A stretch of DNA of 38,801 nucleotides from Eubacteriales bacterium. Its GTDB lineage: Bacteria; Bacillota; Clostridia; Lachnospirales; Lachnospiraceae. Shown here piece by piece: positions 8,592 through 17,010 of this stretch (position 1 is the stretch's first letter; each line of letters starts with the position of its first letter). A program made the translations under genes and the position numbers. The notes beneath the pieces are model-generated. The model ran no database searches and was not told the DNA's origin. It was given only the letters and a program-made list of their open reading frames with translations. Location: positions 1 to 38,801 of the forward strand of contig JAUNGJ010000031.1 of NCBI GenBank assembly GCA_030524585.1, given 5' to 3'.

Positions 8592-9463
8592 TATGCTTCC
8601 ACCTCCTGTTTCTTTGTAAAGTACACCTGAAGACCACTGATACATGCGACAATGATGAACAGAATCAGCGCCTCAGACTGTCCCACGCCAAACTGTCTTG
8701 ATGTAAATGCTTTTTCATACACATGCATCGCCGCCATTTCTGTCGTTCCATACGGCGCGCCCGCTGTCAGGGACAGGTTCACATCGTATACCATAAACGC
8801 CCGGGATAACGTCAGGAACAGACAAATGGTTACGGATGACATCATTAACGGCATGATAATATTTTTTAACATTACAAAACCAGATGCACCGTCAATGCTT
8901 GCGGCCTCCATGACATCTTCGCTAAGTCCCATAAAGCCTGCCACATAGATCAAAATCATATATCCGGATAACTGCCATACCGATACGACAACCAGCGCAA
9001 TAAATGCATTGGTTGGATCGGACAGCCACGAGACTTCAAACAGCTTCCAGCCAGTGCTCTCTCCAATGCTTACAAATACCCTGGAGAACACAAACTGCCA
9101 GATATATCCCAGTACAATACCTCCGATCAGGTTCGGTGTAAAGAAGCCTGCACGGAAGAAATTCTGTCCCTTGATTCCTCTTGTCAGTAAATATGCGATT
9201 GCAAATGCAATGACATTGACAAGAACAACAACCACAATGACATATTTGAATGTCAAAAGCAGCGACGTCCAGAACTGAGTATCCTTTACGACTCCCGCAA
9301 AGTTCTTAAATCCGATAAATTTTTTAACCTTCGAAACACCATTCCAATCCGTCAGTGTCAGGTAAACACCATAGACAAACGGCACGATCACAACTGCAAA
9401 GAAACAAAACATTCCCGGCAGTGCAAACATTCCAAAATCCTTCGCACCATTTTTTGATTTCAT
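8591..9463 (-). CDS. Sugar ABC transporter permease (MalF/CUT1 type)
   Basis: A 290-residue permease with an N-terminal membrane helix (LPGMFCFFAVVIVPFVYGVY region) and about six helices in total. The EAA-type loop (MEAASIDGASGF) lies near residues 190-205. It partners with the permease at 7731-8591, whose start overlaps its stop, indicating translational coupling. AGGAGG eight bases before the ATG supports the start. The gene follows the solute-binding protein by 15 bases. The GH32 neighbour suggests that fructose-containing oligosaccharides are the cargo. Confidence 0.93.
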   Translation of the reverse strand: MKSKNGAKDFGMFALPGMFCFFAVVIVPFVYGVYLTLTDWNGVSKVKKFIGFKNFAGVVKDTQFWTSLLLTFKYVIVVVVLVNVIAFAIAYLLTRGIKGQNFFRAGFFTPNLIGGIVLGYIWQFVFSRVFVSIGESTGWKLFEVSWLSDPTNAFIALVVVSVWQLSGYMILIYVAGFMGLSEDVMEAASIDGASGFVMLKNIIMPLMMSSVTICLFLTLSRAFMVYDVNLSLTAGAPYGTTEMAAMHVYEKAFTSRQFGVGQSEALILFIIVACISGLQVYFTKKQEVEA

Positions 9464-9478
9464 AATCTGCTCCTCCTT

Positions 9479-10852
9479 CTATTCCTGCTCATCCCAGTAA
9501 TCCTGAATGGACGCTATCAGTTCCTCCCTGTCACTTCTGCCTGCAAGATATTTCTGCATTGCAGCTCCCAAAACAGACCAGTGGTCATTCGGCACGATAG
9601 CGGAGGCATTAAATGCTTTTCCTTCATGAACCTTTTCATAAATATCACGGCTCAGCGGATCCACAGGTTCATATGGATTATTCGTAAACGGCGGAATCAC
9701 ATTACAGGTGTATACCAGCATCTGCTGTCCAATCTCGCTGTACACAATCCAGCTCAAAAATTCTTTTGCCGCCGCCTGCTCTTTCTCGGACGCCATCTGT
9801 CCATCCAGCATCACCTGCTTGGACGGGGAACCCTGAATCTGCTGGTTCGCGAAATCATCAGCGTCATTATTCAGGAAATACGGGAGGAAGCCATATTCAT
9901 CCTCATTCTCTGCGCCGGCCTCGGAGAGGTTTGGCCATGCCCAGTTGCCATTAAACCAGAAGGCGGTCTTGCCGTCGGCAAGATCAATTGCCATCTCATC
10001 ATAATCCGCTCCCAGCGGGTCCCCCTTTGCCACATTGTACTTCTTCAGTACATCAAACATATCCAGAAAATCCGACATTCTGTCATAAGAAGCCAAATCT
10101 AATTTGCCGTCCTTTATCTCCTCGATTACTTCCTGAGCGCCTTCGGAAGTACCGTCATACGTCTCATAAATATACTGCAAATGGTGAGCTCCCAGAGACC
10201 AGTCTTCCTTCGCCAGGGAAATCGGTTTCTCAACCCCCGCATCCACCAGCCGGTCCAGTAACTCCACAAATGCATCCAGCGTGGTAATTGTCTCCGGCTC
10301 AAACTCTTCTCCAAGGGCTTCGTCAATGACTGCCTTGTTGTAAATAATTCCGCGTCCCTCGATACAAAGCGGAAAACTGTATACCTTTCCATTTACCTCT
10401 GTCAGGTATTCCGTTGCTTCCTTTGTCCACTCCTCATTCGTTAAATCCGCCGCTTTCTCCTCTGCCAGCGCAATGACATCTGTCGTATCCAGAATGGACA
10501 TGGTAGGCGGATTGCCTGAATTGTAGAGGCTGACTACCTTTGTATACGGAGAGTCGCCGTCCGTAACCGGCATAACCTCCACATGAACGCCGGATTTTTC
10601 CTCGAACACTGCTCCCATTTCTTCAAGCGCTACCTGAATCTCCGCTTTAGAGTTCAACAGTGTAATACTGGTTCCCTTTAAGGAAGAATCATATTCAAAC
10701 GTATCTGCCGAGGTATCAATCGGTATCGTTTCCTCTTCCTCATTCGGGTCATCCGGATCGCTTGCGAATCCGAACCTGCAGCCGGTCAGCATCGTTGTCA
10801 TTAACGCTGCGGCAAGTCCCATCGCGATTACCTTTTTCACTTCTTTCTTCAT
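9479..10852 (-). CDS. Sugar ABC transporter solute-binding lipoprotein
   Basis: A 457-residue extracellular binding protein of the CUT1 class. The N-terminus is a lipoprotein signal with lipobox MLTGC, so the mature protein is lipid-anchored at Cys25. An acidic, low-complexity linker follows (DPDDPNEEEETIP). The body has the type expected of an extracellular solute-binding family 1 protein, including a FWFNGNWAWPNL segment near residue 300 rich in aromatic residues typical of sugar contacts. It is the first gene of the minus-strand operon and is preceded by a promoter overlapped by a LacI-type operator. Likely ligand: fructo-oligosaccharide or sucrose, inferred from the GH32 gene. Confidence 0.92.
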   Translation of the reverse strand: MKKEVKKVIAMGLAAALMTTMLTGCRFGFASDPDDPNEEEETIPIDTSADTFEYDSSLKGTSITLLNSKAEIQVALEEMGAVFEEKSGVHVEVMPVTDGDSPYTKVVSLYNSGNPPTMSILDTTDVIALAEEKAADLTNEEWTKEATEYLTEVNGKVYSFPLCIEGRGIIYNKAVIDEALGEEFEPETITTLDAFVELLDRLVDAGVEKPISLAKEDWSLGAHHLQYIYETYDGTSEGAQEVIEEIKDGKLDLASYDRMSDFLDMFDVLKKYNVAKGDPLGADYDEMAIDLADGKTAFWFNGNWAWPNLSEAGAENEDEYGFLPYFLNNDADDFANQQIQGSPSKQVMLDGQMASEKEQAAAKEFLSWIVYSEIGQQMLVYTCNVIPPFTNNPYEPVDPLSRDIYEKVHEGKAFNASAIVPNDHWSVLGAAMQKYLAGRSDREELIASIQDYWDEQE

Positions 10853-10871
10853 TTTCCGTCCCCCTTCTTAT

Positions 10872-10891
10872 AACCGGTTAAGTAACCGGTT
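10872..10891. promoter_or_regulatory. LacI-family operator O1 (ABC/GH32 operon)
   Basis: AACCGGTT-AAGT-AACCGGTT: two copies of an 8-bp palindrome spaced by four bases. It begins 13 bases downstream of the -10 element of the minus-strand promoter, covering the early transcribed region, where a bound repressor would block initiation or escape. It is nearly the reverse complement of the site at 10998-11017. Confidence 0.8.
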
Positions 10892-10904
10892 ACTTTATGG
10901 TTTA

Positions 10905-10933
10905 ATCTTACCACCGCAAAACGATATCGTCAA
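10905..10933 (-). promoter_or_regulatory. Promoter of the sugar ABC/GH32 operon
   Basis: On the minus strand: TTGACG (10933-10928), 17-base spacer, TAAGAT (10910-10905). The -35 matches at 5 of 6 and the -10 at 4 of 6. Its position just upstream of operator O1 supports the assignment. Confidence 0.65.
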
Positions 10934-10997
10934 TTACAAGAAATAACTTTGTGAATAGTGTCTAATCCGTCGAAACGAATTTGTACACATTTTACAA

Positions 10998-11017
10998 AAC
11001 CGGTTACTTAACCGATT
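10998..11017. promoter_or_regulatory. LacI-family operator O2 (regulator gene)
   Basis: AACCGGTT-ACTT-AACCGATT. This equals the reverse complement of O1 with one mismatch. It lies four bases upstream of the -35 of the regulator's own promoter. Two sites 126 bp apart could allow looping or autoregulation. Confidence 0.75.
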
Positions 11018-11021
11018 CCCA

Positions 11022-11050
11022 TTGTCTTACTTTTCCTTTTTTGCTATACT
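11022..11050 (+). promoter_or_regulatory. Promoter of the LacI-family regulator gene
   Basis: TTGTCT (11022-11027), 17-base spacer, TATACT (11045-11050), about 30 bases before the ATG, with AGAGG as ribosome binding site. Confidence 0.65.
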
Positions 11051-11079
11051 GATAACAATGAAATGAAAGAGGTTCCGCC

Positions 11080-12108
11080 ATGACACAGAAAAAGAATGTT
11101 ACCTTTGATGATATTGCAAAATATACAAATTTCTCTAAGACAACCATTTCCAGATACTTCAACAATCCTGATTCCCTGACATTAAAGAATCAGGAAATTA
11201 TAGCACAGGCCCTTGTGGATCTGGATTACAAAGAAAATAAAGTGGCCCGGATTCTTGCCAACGGTAAGACAGAATTTGTCGGCATTATTGTTCCGAATCT
11301 GTATCTCCACTACTACTCTGAGATGCTGAATCAGATATTATCTACCTACGAAGAATTCGGATACAAATTTCTGGTCTTTGCCAGCAATGAGCAGGAAGAC
11401 ACAGAGCGCCGGTATATCCGGGAGCTTCTTGCCTACAAGATAGAAGGCCTGATTATTTTAAGCCATACGATTCCTTCCAGTGAACTATCCGCCCTGCCCA
11501 TTCCAATCGTAACAATCGAACGTGAGGACAGGCATGTATGCAGTGTCAACACCGATAACTATGACGGAGGACGGCAGGCGGCAGCCCTGCTGGCAAACCA
11601 TAACTGTGATATATTACTGCACATCAACGCCCCCGCCAGCCCGGAGATCCCAGCGTACGGGCGTATTCAGGGATTTCTTGATTACTGTGAAGAACACCGG
11701 CTAAAGCACCAGCTTATTCTTCAGAAAATGGGAAATACCCACGAATCTATCCAAAATCATCTGGCTGACATTCTGGAGGAAATCGTCCAGACCTACACCG
11801 GATGCAGAAAAGGAATTTTTATTTCCAATGATACGCAGGCAAATATTTTATTAAATCTGTTATACCGAAAATACGGCAGACTCCCCGAGGATTTTCTTTT
11901 GGTGGGCTTTGATAATTCTCCTGTATCCAGAGAAGCCGTCATTCCCATCAGCACGGTTGGCCAACAGATTGATAAGCTTGCATATGAAGCTGTAAGCCTG
12001 CTGGTAGAACAGATGAACGAACGCAAAAAAAGAAGACCAGTTCTCTTAGAAGAACCGATCCACAAAGTCATTCCTCCCATTTTGTTTGAAAGAGAAACAA
12101 CCGGTTAG
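11080..12108 (+). CDS. LacI-family transcriptional regulator of the fructan/sucrose locus
   Basis: A 342-residue LacI/GalR repressor. The N-terminal helix-turn-helix reads TFDDIAKYTNFSKTTISRYF (about residues 8-27), followed by the hinge helix (KVARILANGKTEFVGIIVP) and a periplasmic-binding-protein-like sensor domain with the terminal ISTVGQQIDKLAYEAV segment. It is divergent from the ABC/GH32 operon with 227 bases between starts, and that region contains two matching operators. It very likely represses the operon, and possibly itself, until a sugar or sugar phosphate derived from the imported substrate binds. The effector is not predictable. Confidence 0.93.
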   Translation: MTQKKNVTFDDIAKYTNFSKTTISRYFNNPDSLTLKNQEIIAQALVDLDYKENKVARILANGKTEFVGIIVPNLYLHYYSEMLNQILSTYEEFGYKFLVFASNEQEDTERRYIRELLAYKIEGLIILSHTIPSSELSALPIPIVTIEREDRHVCSVNTDNYDGGRQAAALLANHNCDILLHINAPASPEIPAYGRIQGFLDYCEEHRLKHQLILQKMGNTHESIQNHLADILEEIVQTYTGCRKGIFISNDTQANILLNLLYRKYGRLPEDFLLVGFDNSPVSREAVIPISTVGQQIDKLAYEAVSLLVEQMNERKKRRPVLLEEPIHKVIPPILFERETTG

Positions 12109-12114
12109 CAAAAT

Positions 12115-12152
12115 AGCCGGCGCTTGGATAGTCCCCCTATCCTGCGCCGGCT
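12115..12152 (+). terminator. Terminator of the LacI-family regulator gene
   Basis: A long hairpin: outer 9-bp GC-rich stem (12115-12123 with 12144-12152) and inner 6-bp stem (12126-12131 with 12137-12142), starting seven bases after the stop codon and followed by a pyrimidine/T-rich tract. The opposite strand lacks a strong T run. Confidence 0.7.
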
Positions 12153-12186
12153 CTCTCTTACTTCTTATTCTGTTCCTATCTTAGTC

Positions 12187-13869
12187 CTATGAGAACATTG
12201 GCTTCAAAGCCTCTGCCAGCGCATCCTTCTGAGCCTGCGCTTCTGCCAGATCCTTGCCAAGTGTTGTAAAATATGTCTTGATCTTCGGCTCTGTTCCGGA
12301 TGGACGTACGATAACGGTTGCGCCGCCTTCCAGTGTATAAATCAGTACATTGGCTGCCGGAAGTCCGGTCTCCTCCGGTTTCTTGTAATCCAGGGCTTTG
12401 ACCACCTTCATACCAGCAATCTCTGCCGGCGGATTGTCACGAAGCTCCTGCATGATACCTGCCATCTTATCCATACCGGTAAGTCCCGGGAACTCGAAGC
12501 TGTCCACCTTATTCAGGTAGCGGCCGTACTCTGCATAGATTTCTTCCATTCTCTGCTTTAATGAGCTTCCGATGCTTCTATAATATGCCGCCATCTCACA
12601 GATCAGCATAGATCCGATCACCGCATCCTTGTCGCGCACATATGGTCCTGCCAGATATCCATAGCTCTCCTCAAATCCAAAGATGAAACGATCAACCTCT
12701 CCGTCTGCCTCCAGGCGTGCGATCTGATCGCCGATCCACTTGAATCCGGTCAGTACATTTCTGAGTTCAACTCCATAATGCTCTGCAACAGCATCTGCTA
12801 ACGGTGTAGATACGATGGACTTTACTGCCACCGGTTTCTCCGGCATGGTGCCCTTCTCAATGCGTCCTGCGCAGATATAATCAAGAAGCAGTACACCCAC
12901 TTCATTTCCGCTTACCAGCTCATAAGAGCCATCCGGACACTTCATGGCAATACCTACACGGTCTGCATCCGGGTCTGTTGCCAGCATCAGATCTGCTCCT
13001 GTTTCCTCAGCTAACTTTAATCCCTGCTCCAGAGCCTCAAAAATCTCCGGATTCGGATAGCTGCAGGTTGTAAAGTATCCATTTGGATATTCCTGATCCG
13101 GCACAATGGTAATATCGGTAATACCGATGTCCTTCAGAACCTGGGTTACAGGCACAAGTCCTGCTCCGTTCAGTGGGCTGTAAACCAGCTTCAGACCAGC
13201 AGTTTTGCAAAGACCCGGGCGAACCTGACGGGACTCAATTGCCTCATAGAGAGCCTTCTTACAGTCATCTCCCACAAAACGGATCAATCCCTTTTCAACA
13301 CCCTCTGCAAAGGAAATATACTGTGCTCCGGTCAGAACGTCCGTCTTCTGAATCTCTTCATATACAATTGCTGCCGCATCATCTGTCATCTGGCATCCAT
13401 CCGGCCCATACGCCTTGTATCCGTTATACTTGGCCGGATTGTGGGATGCTGTTACCATGATACCTGCGTTACACTCATAGTAACGTGTTGCAAAGGAAAG
13501 TGCCGGTACCGGCATCAGTGCGTCATAGATTCTGACATTGATCCCGTTGCCTGCCAGCACGCCTGCCGCTGTCTTTGCAAATACATCACTCTTCAGACGG
13601 CTGTCATAGCTGATTGCAACGGTCTGATTACCGCCCTGAGTCTTAACCCAGTTGGCAAGTCCCTGTGTTGCCTGACGTACAACATAAATATTCATACGGT
13701 TTGTTCCTGCTCCCAGCACACCGCGAAGTCCGGCTGTTCCAAACTTCAGTGCTACGGCAAAACGCTCCTTGATCTCTTCATCATTTCCTTCAATTCTGGA
13801 CAACTCCGGCTTCAGATCTGCATCTTCCAGATCTGCGGCCATCCAACGCTTATACTCTTCCTGATACAT
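12187..13869 (-). CDS. pgcA: Phosphoglucomutase/phosphomannomutase
   Basis: A 560-residue alpha-D-phosphohexomutase interconverting glucose-6-P and glucose-1-P, which feeds UDP-glucose and polysaccharide synthesis. Signatures: catalytic TASHNP (140-145, phosphoserine S142), metal-binding DPDADR (about residue 300), sugar-binding GFEESYGYL, and phosphate-binding RPSGTEPKIKTY near the C-terminus. The length fits PgcA of Firmicutes. In-frame ATGs at 13911 and 13887 exist, but GGGAG eight bases before the ATG at 13869 favours this start. It has its own promoter and is transcribed alone. The symbol is by family resemblance. Confidence 0.93.
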   Translation of the reverse strand: MYQEEYKRWMAADLEDADLKPELSRIEGNDEEIKERFAVALKFGTAGLRGVLGAGTNRMNIYVVRQATQGLANWVKTQGGNQTVAISYDSRLKSDVFAKTAAGVLAGNGINVRIYDALMPVPALSFATRYYECNAGIMVTASHNPAKYNGYKAYGPDGCQMTDDAAAIVYEEIQKTDVLTGAQYISFAEGVEKGLIRFVGDDCKKALYEAIESRQVRPGLCKTAGLKLVYSPLNGAGLVPVTQVLKDIGITDITIVPDQEYPNGYFTTCSYPNPEIFEALEQGLKLAEETGADLMLATDPDADRVGIAMKCPDGSYELVSGNEVGVLLLDYICAGRIEKGTMPEKPVAVKSIVSTPLADAVAEHYGVELRNVLTGFKWIGDQIARLEADGEVDRFIFGFEESYGYLAGPYVRDKDAVIGSMLICEMAAYYRSIGSSLKQRMEEIYAEYGRYLNKVDSFEFPGLTGMDKMAGIMQELRDNPPAEIAGMKVVKALDYKKPEETGLPAANVLIYTLEGGATVIVRPSGTEPKIKTYFTTLGKDLAEAQAQKDALAEALKPMFS

Positions 13870-13931
13870 TTTGACCACTCCCAACATTCTTTCTTTAAAT
13901 TTTTTGTACAAAATGACAAAATACTAATTAT

Positions 13932-13960
13932 AATATACCATGTTTCAGAACAGATGGCAA
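13932..13960 (-). promoter_or_regulatory. Promoter of the phosphoglucomutase gene
   Basis: On the minus strand: TTGCCA (13960-13955), 17-base spacer, TATATT (13937-13932); both hexamers match the consensus at 5 of 6. Confidence 0.65.
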
Positions 13961-13998
13961 CGAAGCATGTGAAAACTTTCTCATACATTTCGATTTAC

Positions 13999-14027
13999 TT
14001 CCATTTTATAAAAGTCTGTAGTATACT
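13999..14027 (+). promoter_or_regulatory. Probable promoter of the ATC-hydrolase operon
   Basis: TATACT (14022-14027) with a weak TTCCAT (13999-14004) 17 bases upstream, about 55 bases before the first start codon. The -35 is poor, so this is tentative. Confidence 0.4.
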
Positions 14028-14082
14028 TTTGTTATCAAATTATTTAACAATTTACTATGCTAAATCGAAAGGAGCGCTGTCT

Positions 14083-14802
14083 ATGGCAGATACAAATGTA
14101 ACTTGTCTTATCGAGCACCACGCTATGCTGTTTGCCTACTTTTCCAAACATGCCATAAGTCTGTGCGGCGAACGCGGAAAAGATGCAATCCTTGCCGGCA
14201 TGACAGTCTATGGAAATGAGCGCGGAAAGCGCATGGCTGCCAATGCACTGGCTCATGGAGATGAACTGACCACTATGACCAATCAGGCCTACGGTGAATG
14301 GAAACCGGATTATACCGGGCAGATGGAATTCGGACAGCTTCGGACAGAACCGACGCTTCAGACCTACATCGCAAAATGTGCCTGGTGCGAAGCCTGGAAA
14401 AAACACGACATTCTGGAATATGGTAAATATTATTGTGTTAATGTAGACAATGCAGTTTACCAGGGATACCGTTCCGACTTCGTCTGTACTCCCACCTCCG
14501 CCTCGTTAAGCTGGGGAGGCGAGTGCTGTGAATTTGATTGGGGACATCCTCTGTCGGCGGAAGAGAACGAACAGCTCGCCCAGAAGAAAAAAGAATTAGG
14601 GTCCTCCTGCATGAAGGATTTTAATTTCCACACCGCACACCTGAAGCACACCATCAGCAGAATCCTTACCGACACGCTTGGTCAAGATGGCGAGAAGGTT
14701 GTTGAGCTTGCCCTAAAAGATTATACTGACACCTTCGGACAGGAATATCTGGATGTGCTTGACACTGTTCCTCTGGAAGAGATCTATCCCTTTGACTCAT
14801 AA
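14083..14802 (+). CDS. L-2-amino-thiazoline-4-carboxylate (ATC) hydrolase-like protein
   Basis: A 239-residue soluble protein resembling the ATC_hydrolase family. Family-type features: an N-terminal helical segment with YGNERGKRMA (about residues 46-55), and a C-terminal half with CAWCEAWKKHDILEYGKYYC and GGECCEFDW, supplying several Cys and acidic residues. In Pseudomonas the named enzyme opens the ring of ATC to give N-carbamoyl-L-cysteine; that is established for the characterised member only, and clostridial homologues are mostly untested. AAAGGAG eight bases before the ATG fixes the start; the open frame extends far upstream but without a start signal. It is followed 28 bases later by an M20 amidohydrolase. 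Confidence 0.8.
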   Translation: MADTNVTCLIEHHAMLFAYFSKHAISLCGERGKDAILAGMTVYGNERGKRMAANALAHGDELTTMTNQAYGEWKPDYTGQMEFGQLRTEPTLQTYIAKCAWCEAWKKHDILEYGKYYCVNVDNAVYQGYRSDFVCTPTSASLSWGGECCEFDWGHPLSAEENEQLAQKKKELGSSCMKDFNFHTAHLKHTISRILTDTLGQDGEKVVELALKDYTDTFGQEYLDVLDTVPLEEIYPFDS

Positions 14803-14830
14803 ACATCTACTTACAAAAAGGATACTTATT

Positions 14831-16090
14831 ATGACTACAACTATTATTTCTGAATGGATTGCTTCTCATGAAGCAGAACTAATTAACATTGCCCAGGATA
14901 TTTTCTGCCATCCGGAGCTTGCCTATCAGGAGACTCACTCTTCCAAACGCCTTGCGGAATTTCTTATATCTCAGGGTTTTGATGTGACCGGGAATACAGC
15001 CGGTCTTGATACGGCATTTACGGCTGTCTGGGGCGAAGGCGCGCCTCGCCTGGGATTTCTGGCAGAGTACGATGCTCTTCCGGAGCTTGGTCATGCCTGC
15101 GGACACAATCTGCTTGGCACCGGGGTCTGCGCTGCCGCCTGCGCTCTGAAGGAATACATGGCTTCTGCCAAAATTCCCGGAACCATCTTAGTCTACGGCT
15201 GTCCGGCAGAAGAGATCATGTCCGGTAAGATCGTGATGGATCAGGCCGGCGTCTTTGATGATCTGGACGTGGCCGTCATGTGGCACCCCTTTGACCGCAA
15301 TCGTATCAGCAACGATATCTGGCAGTCTCAGGACATTAAAAATTACACCTTCCACGGTATCAGCGCCCATGCCTCTAAGTCTCCGGACGAAGGCAGAAGT
15401 GCACTGGATGCGGCCGAGCTTATGAATATCGGCGTGAATTATCTGCGAGAGCACGTGCCTGGAGATGTACGTATGCACTACGCTTACATAGATAACCATA
15501 TTCCTGCAAACGTAGTCCCCGATACGGCGAAGACGAATTATTTTATCCGCTCCTCCAAGCGTTCCCGTACCGACGATGCCAGCCGCCGGGTAGACGACTG
15601 TGCAAGAGGCGCTGCCCTCATGACCGGCACCACCGTGGACATTGAGCTGGTTAAGAGCTGCAAAGAAATGAAGGTAAACCGAATACTTGCGGAGATTTAC
15701 TATGATGCAATGACGCAAATTCCGACTCCGGAGTACACGGATGAAGAGCTGACCTTTGCGGCACAGATCAGCAAAGAGGCAGGATTTGCAAATAACGGAA
15801 TTTATTTCACCGGGTTGGAGCCATTGGAAGCTGAACCAGTACCCATTTCCATCGGAACCGATGCATCGGAAGTCAGCCACAGGGTTCCACTGATTACCAT
15901 CAGCGCGGCAACTATGTGTAAGGGTACCCCGCTCCACCACTGGGCCACCGCCAAACAGGCCGGAATGAGCATCGGACACAAAGGTATGCTCTATGCCGCC
16001 CGCTGTATGGCAGAGGGGACAAAACAGCTGTTAGAAACTCCCAACGCCCTCGAAAAGGTTTGGGAAGAACATACAAGAAAGGACAGGTAA
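14831..16090 (+). CDS. M20-family amidohydrolase (AbgB-like)
   Basis: A 419-residue zinc peptidase/amidohydrolase of family M20 most like the AbgB (p-aminobenzoyl-glutamate hydrolase subunit B) group. It shows the metal-site segments FLAEYDALPELGHACGHNL (about residues 79-97), CPAEE and the C-terminal TPLHHW region, with an inserted dimerisation domain (HGISAHASKSP). AAAGGA eight bases before the ATG at 14831 supports this start. It lies between an ATC-hydrolase-like gene and proC. By analogy with the Pseudomonas pathway, where an N-carbamoyl-cysteine amidohydrolase acts after ATC hydrolase, it could act on the ring-opened product, but a general peptide or amide hydrolase role is equally possible. 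Confidence 0.85.
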   Translation: MTTTIISEWIASHEAELINIAQDIFCHPELAYQETHSSKRLAEFLISQGFDVTGNTAGLDTAFTAVWGEGAPRLGFLAEYDALPELGHACGHNLLGTGVCAAACALKEYMASAKIPGTILVYGCPAEEIMSGKIVMDQAGVFDDLDVAVMWHPFDRNRISNDIWQSQDIKNYTFHGISAHASKSPDEGRSALDAAELMNIGVNYLREHVPGDVRMHYAYIDNHIPANVVPDTAKTNYFIRSSKRSRTDDASRRVDDCARGAALMTGTTVDIELVKSCKEMKVNRILAEIYYDAMTQIPTPEYTDEELTFAAQISKEAGFANNGIYFTGLEPLEAEPVPISIGTDASEVSHRVPLITISAATMCKGTPLHHWATAKQAGMSIGHKGMLYAARCMAEGTKQLLETPNALEKVWEEHTRKDR

Positions 16091-16096
16091 ACTATT

Positions 16097-16894
16097 ATGA
16101 TCACAAAAAAACTTGGAATTATCGGATGCGGCAATATGGGCGGCGCAATTCTCTTCGGCGCACTGGAAAGCGGTGTTCTTGCAAAAGAAAATGTCTATGT
16201 TTATGATATTAATCCTGACATGAGAAAAAAGGCCTCCGGCTGGGGTGTAACTGTTACTGAAAGCGATGAGGAAGTCTGCAAAAATTCGGACATCATCCTG
16301 CTGGCAGTAAAGCCTCAGAATGCAGCGGAAGCACTGTCCATGTGCGGCAATGCACTGGACGGCAAAGCGATGATGTCAATCGTGGCCGGTGTAACCGTAG
16401 GACGGCTTCAGGCAATGATTCAGGGCACTCCGCGTATCCTCCGCATTATGCCGAATACTCCGGCAATGGTGTATGAAGGAGCGTTCGCGCTCTGCTCTGA
16501 CAATGACTTTACGGAAGAAGAGCTCGCGTCCGCTAAAGCTATCTATGAGACCATCGGAATTGTAGAGATGATTCCGGAGCACTTAATCGATGCCGTTTGT
16601 GGATTAAGCGGCGGCGGTCCTGCCTACGCAGCCATGTTCATCGAAGCCATGGCAGACGGCGGAGTAAAACAGGGGCTTCCAAGAGCAACCGCCTACCGTC
16701 TGGCTGCCCAGACCTGTCTTGGAACCGCCAAGATGATTCTGGAAACAGATCTGCACCCAGGCCAGATCAAGGACATGGTAACATCTCCTGCAGGAACTAC
16801 CATTGAAGGCTGTGAGAAGCTGGAAGTAGGCGGCATGAGAGGAGCTGTGATGGAATGCATTAAGGCCGCTACTGAGAGATCCAAAGCCTTATAA
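16097..16894 (+). CDS. proC: Pyrroline-5-carboxylate reductase
   Basis: A 265-residue NAD(P)H-dependent reductase that makes L-proline from 1-pyrroline-5-carboxylate. The Rossmann motif is GIIGCGNMGGA (about residues 7-17), followed by LAVKPQ, RIMPNTPAMV, LSGGGPAY and the ProC signature around MVTSPAGTT. Length and motifs are canonical. The start is six bases after the amidohydrolase stop, with AGGACAGG inside that gene's end, so it is co-transcribed. Its presence with two cyclic-amidine/amide hydrolases, instead of proA/proB, is unusual and may mean the substrate is another cyclic imine; housekeeping proline synthesis remains the default. Confidence 0.93.
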   Translation: MITKKLGIIGCGNMGGAILFGALESGVLAKENVYVYDINPDMRKKASGWGVTVTESDEEVCKNSDIILLAVKPQNAAEALSMCGNALDGKAMMSIVAGVTVGRLQAMIQGTPRILRIMPNTPAMVYEGAFALCSDNDFTEEELASAKAIYETIGIVEMIPEHLIDAVCGLSGGGPAYAAMFIEAMADGGVKQGLPRATAYRLAAQTCLGTAKMILETDLHPGQIKDMVTSPAGTTIEGCEKLEVGGMRGAVMECIKAATERSKAL

Positions 16895-16926
16895 ATATTT
16901 TTTCCTTTATATACTATATACACGCA

Positions 16927-16958
16927 GGCGTTTCCTTCACCGGAAGCGCCTTACTTTT
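16927..16958 (+). terminator. Terminator after proC
   Basis: A 9-bp stem (16927-16935 with 16942-16950, one G-U pair) with a 6-base loop, followed by TTACTTTTT. It closes the 14083-16894 operon and separates it from the transporter operon. Confidence 0.75.
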
Positions 16959-17010
16959 TATAATACTGTCTCCCATATTGTGCATCTTTTTTCATCTCAG
17001 CTCTCATAAA

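Noticed and set aside
12099-12106. A third AACCGGTT overlapping the stop codon of the LacI-family gene, as an auxiliary operator
   Set aside because: It is a single 8-mer without the second palindrome. The same 8-mer also occurs by chance inside unrelated genes at 21262-21269 and 35447-35454.
13441-14082. In-frame N-terminal extension of the ATC-hydrolase-like protein
   Set aside because: The extension runs through the phosphoglucomutase gene on the other strand and contains no ribosome binding site. AAAGGAG and a family-typical N-terminus place the start at 14083.
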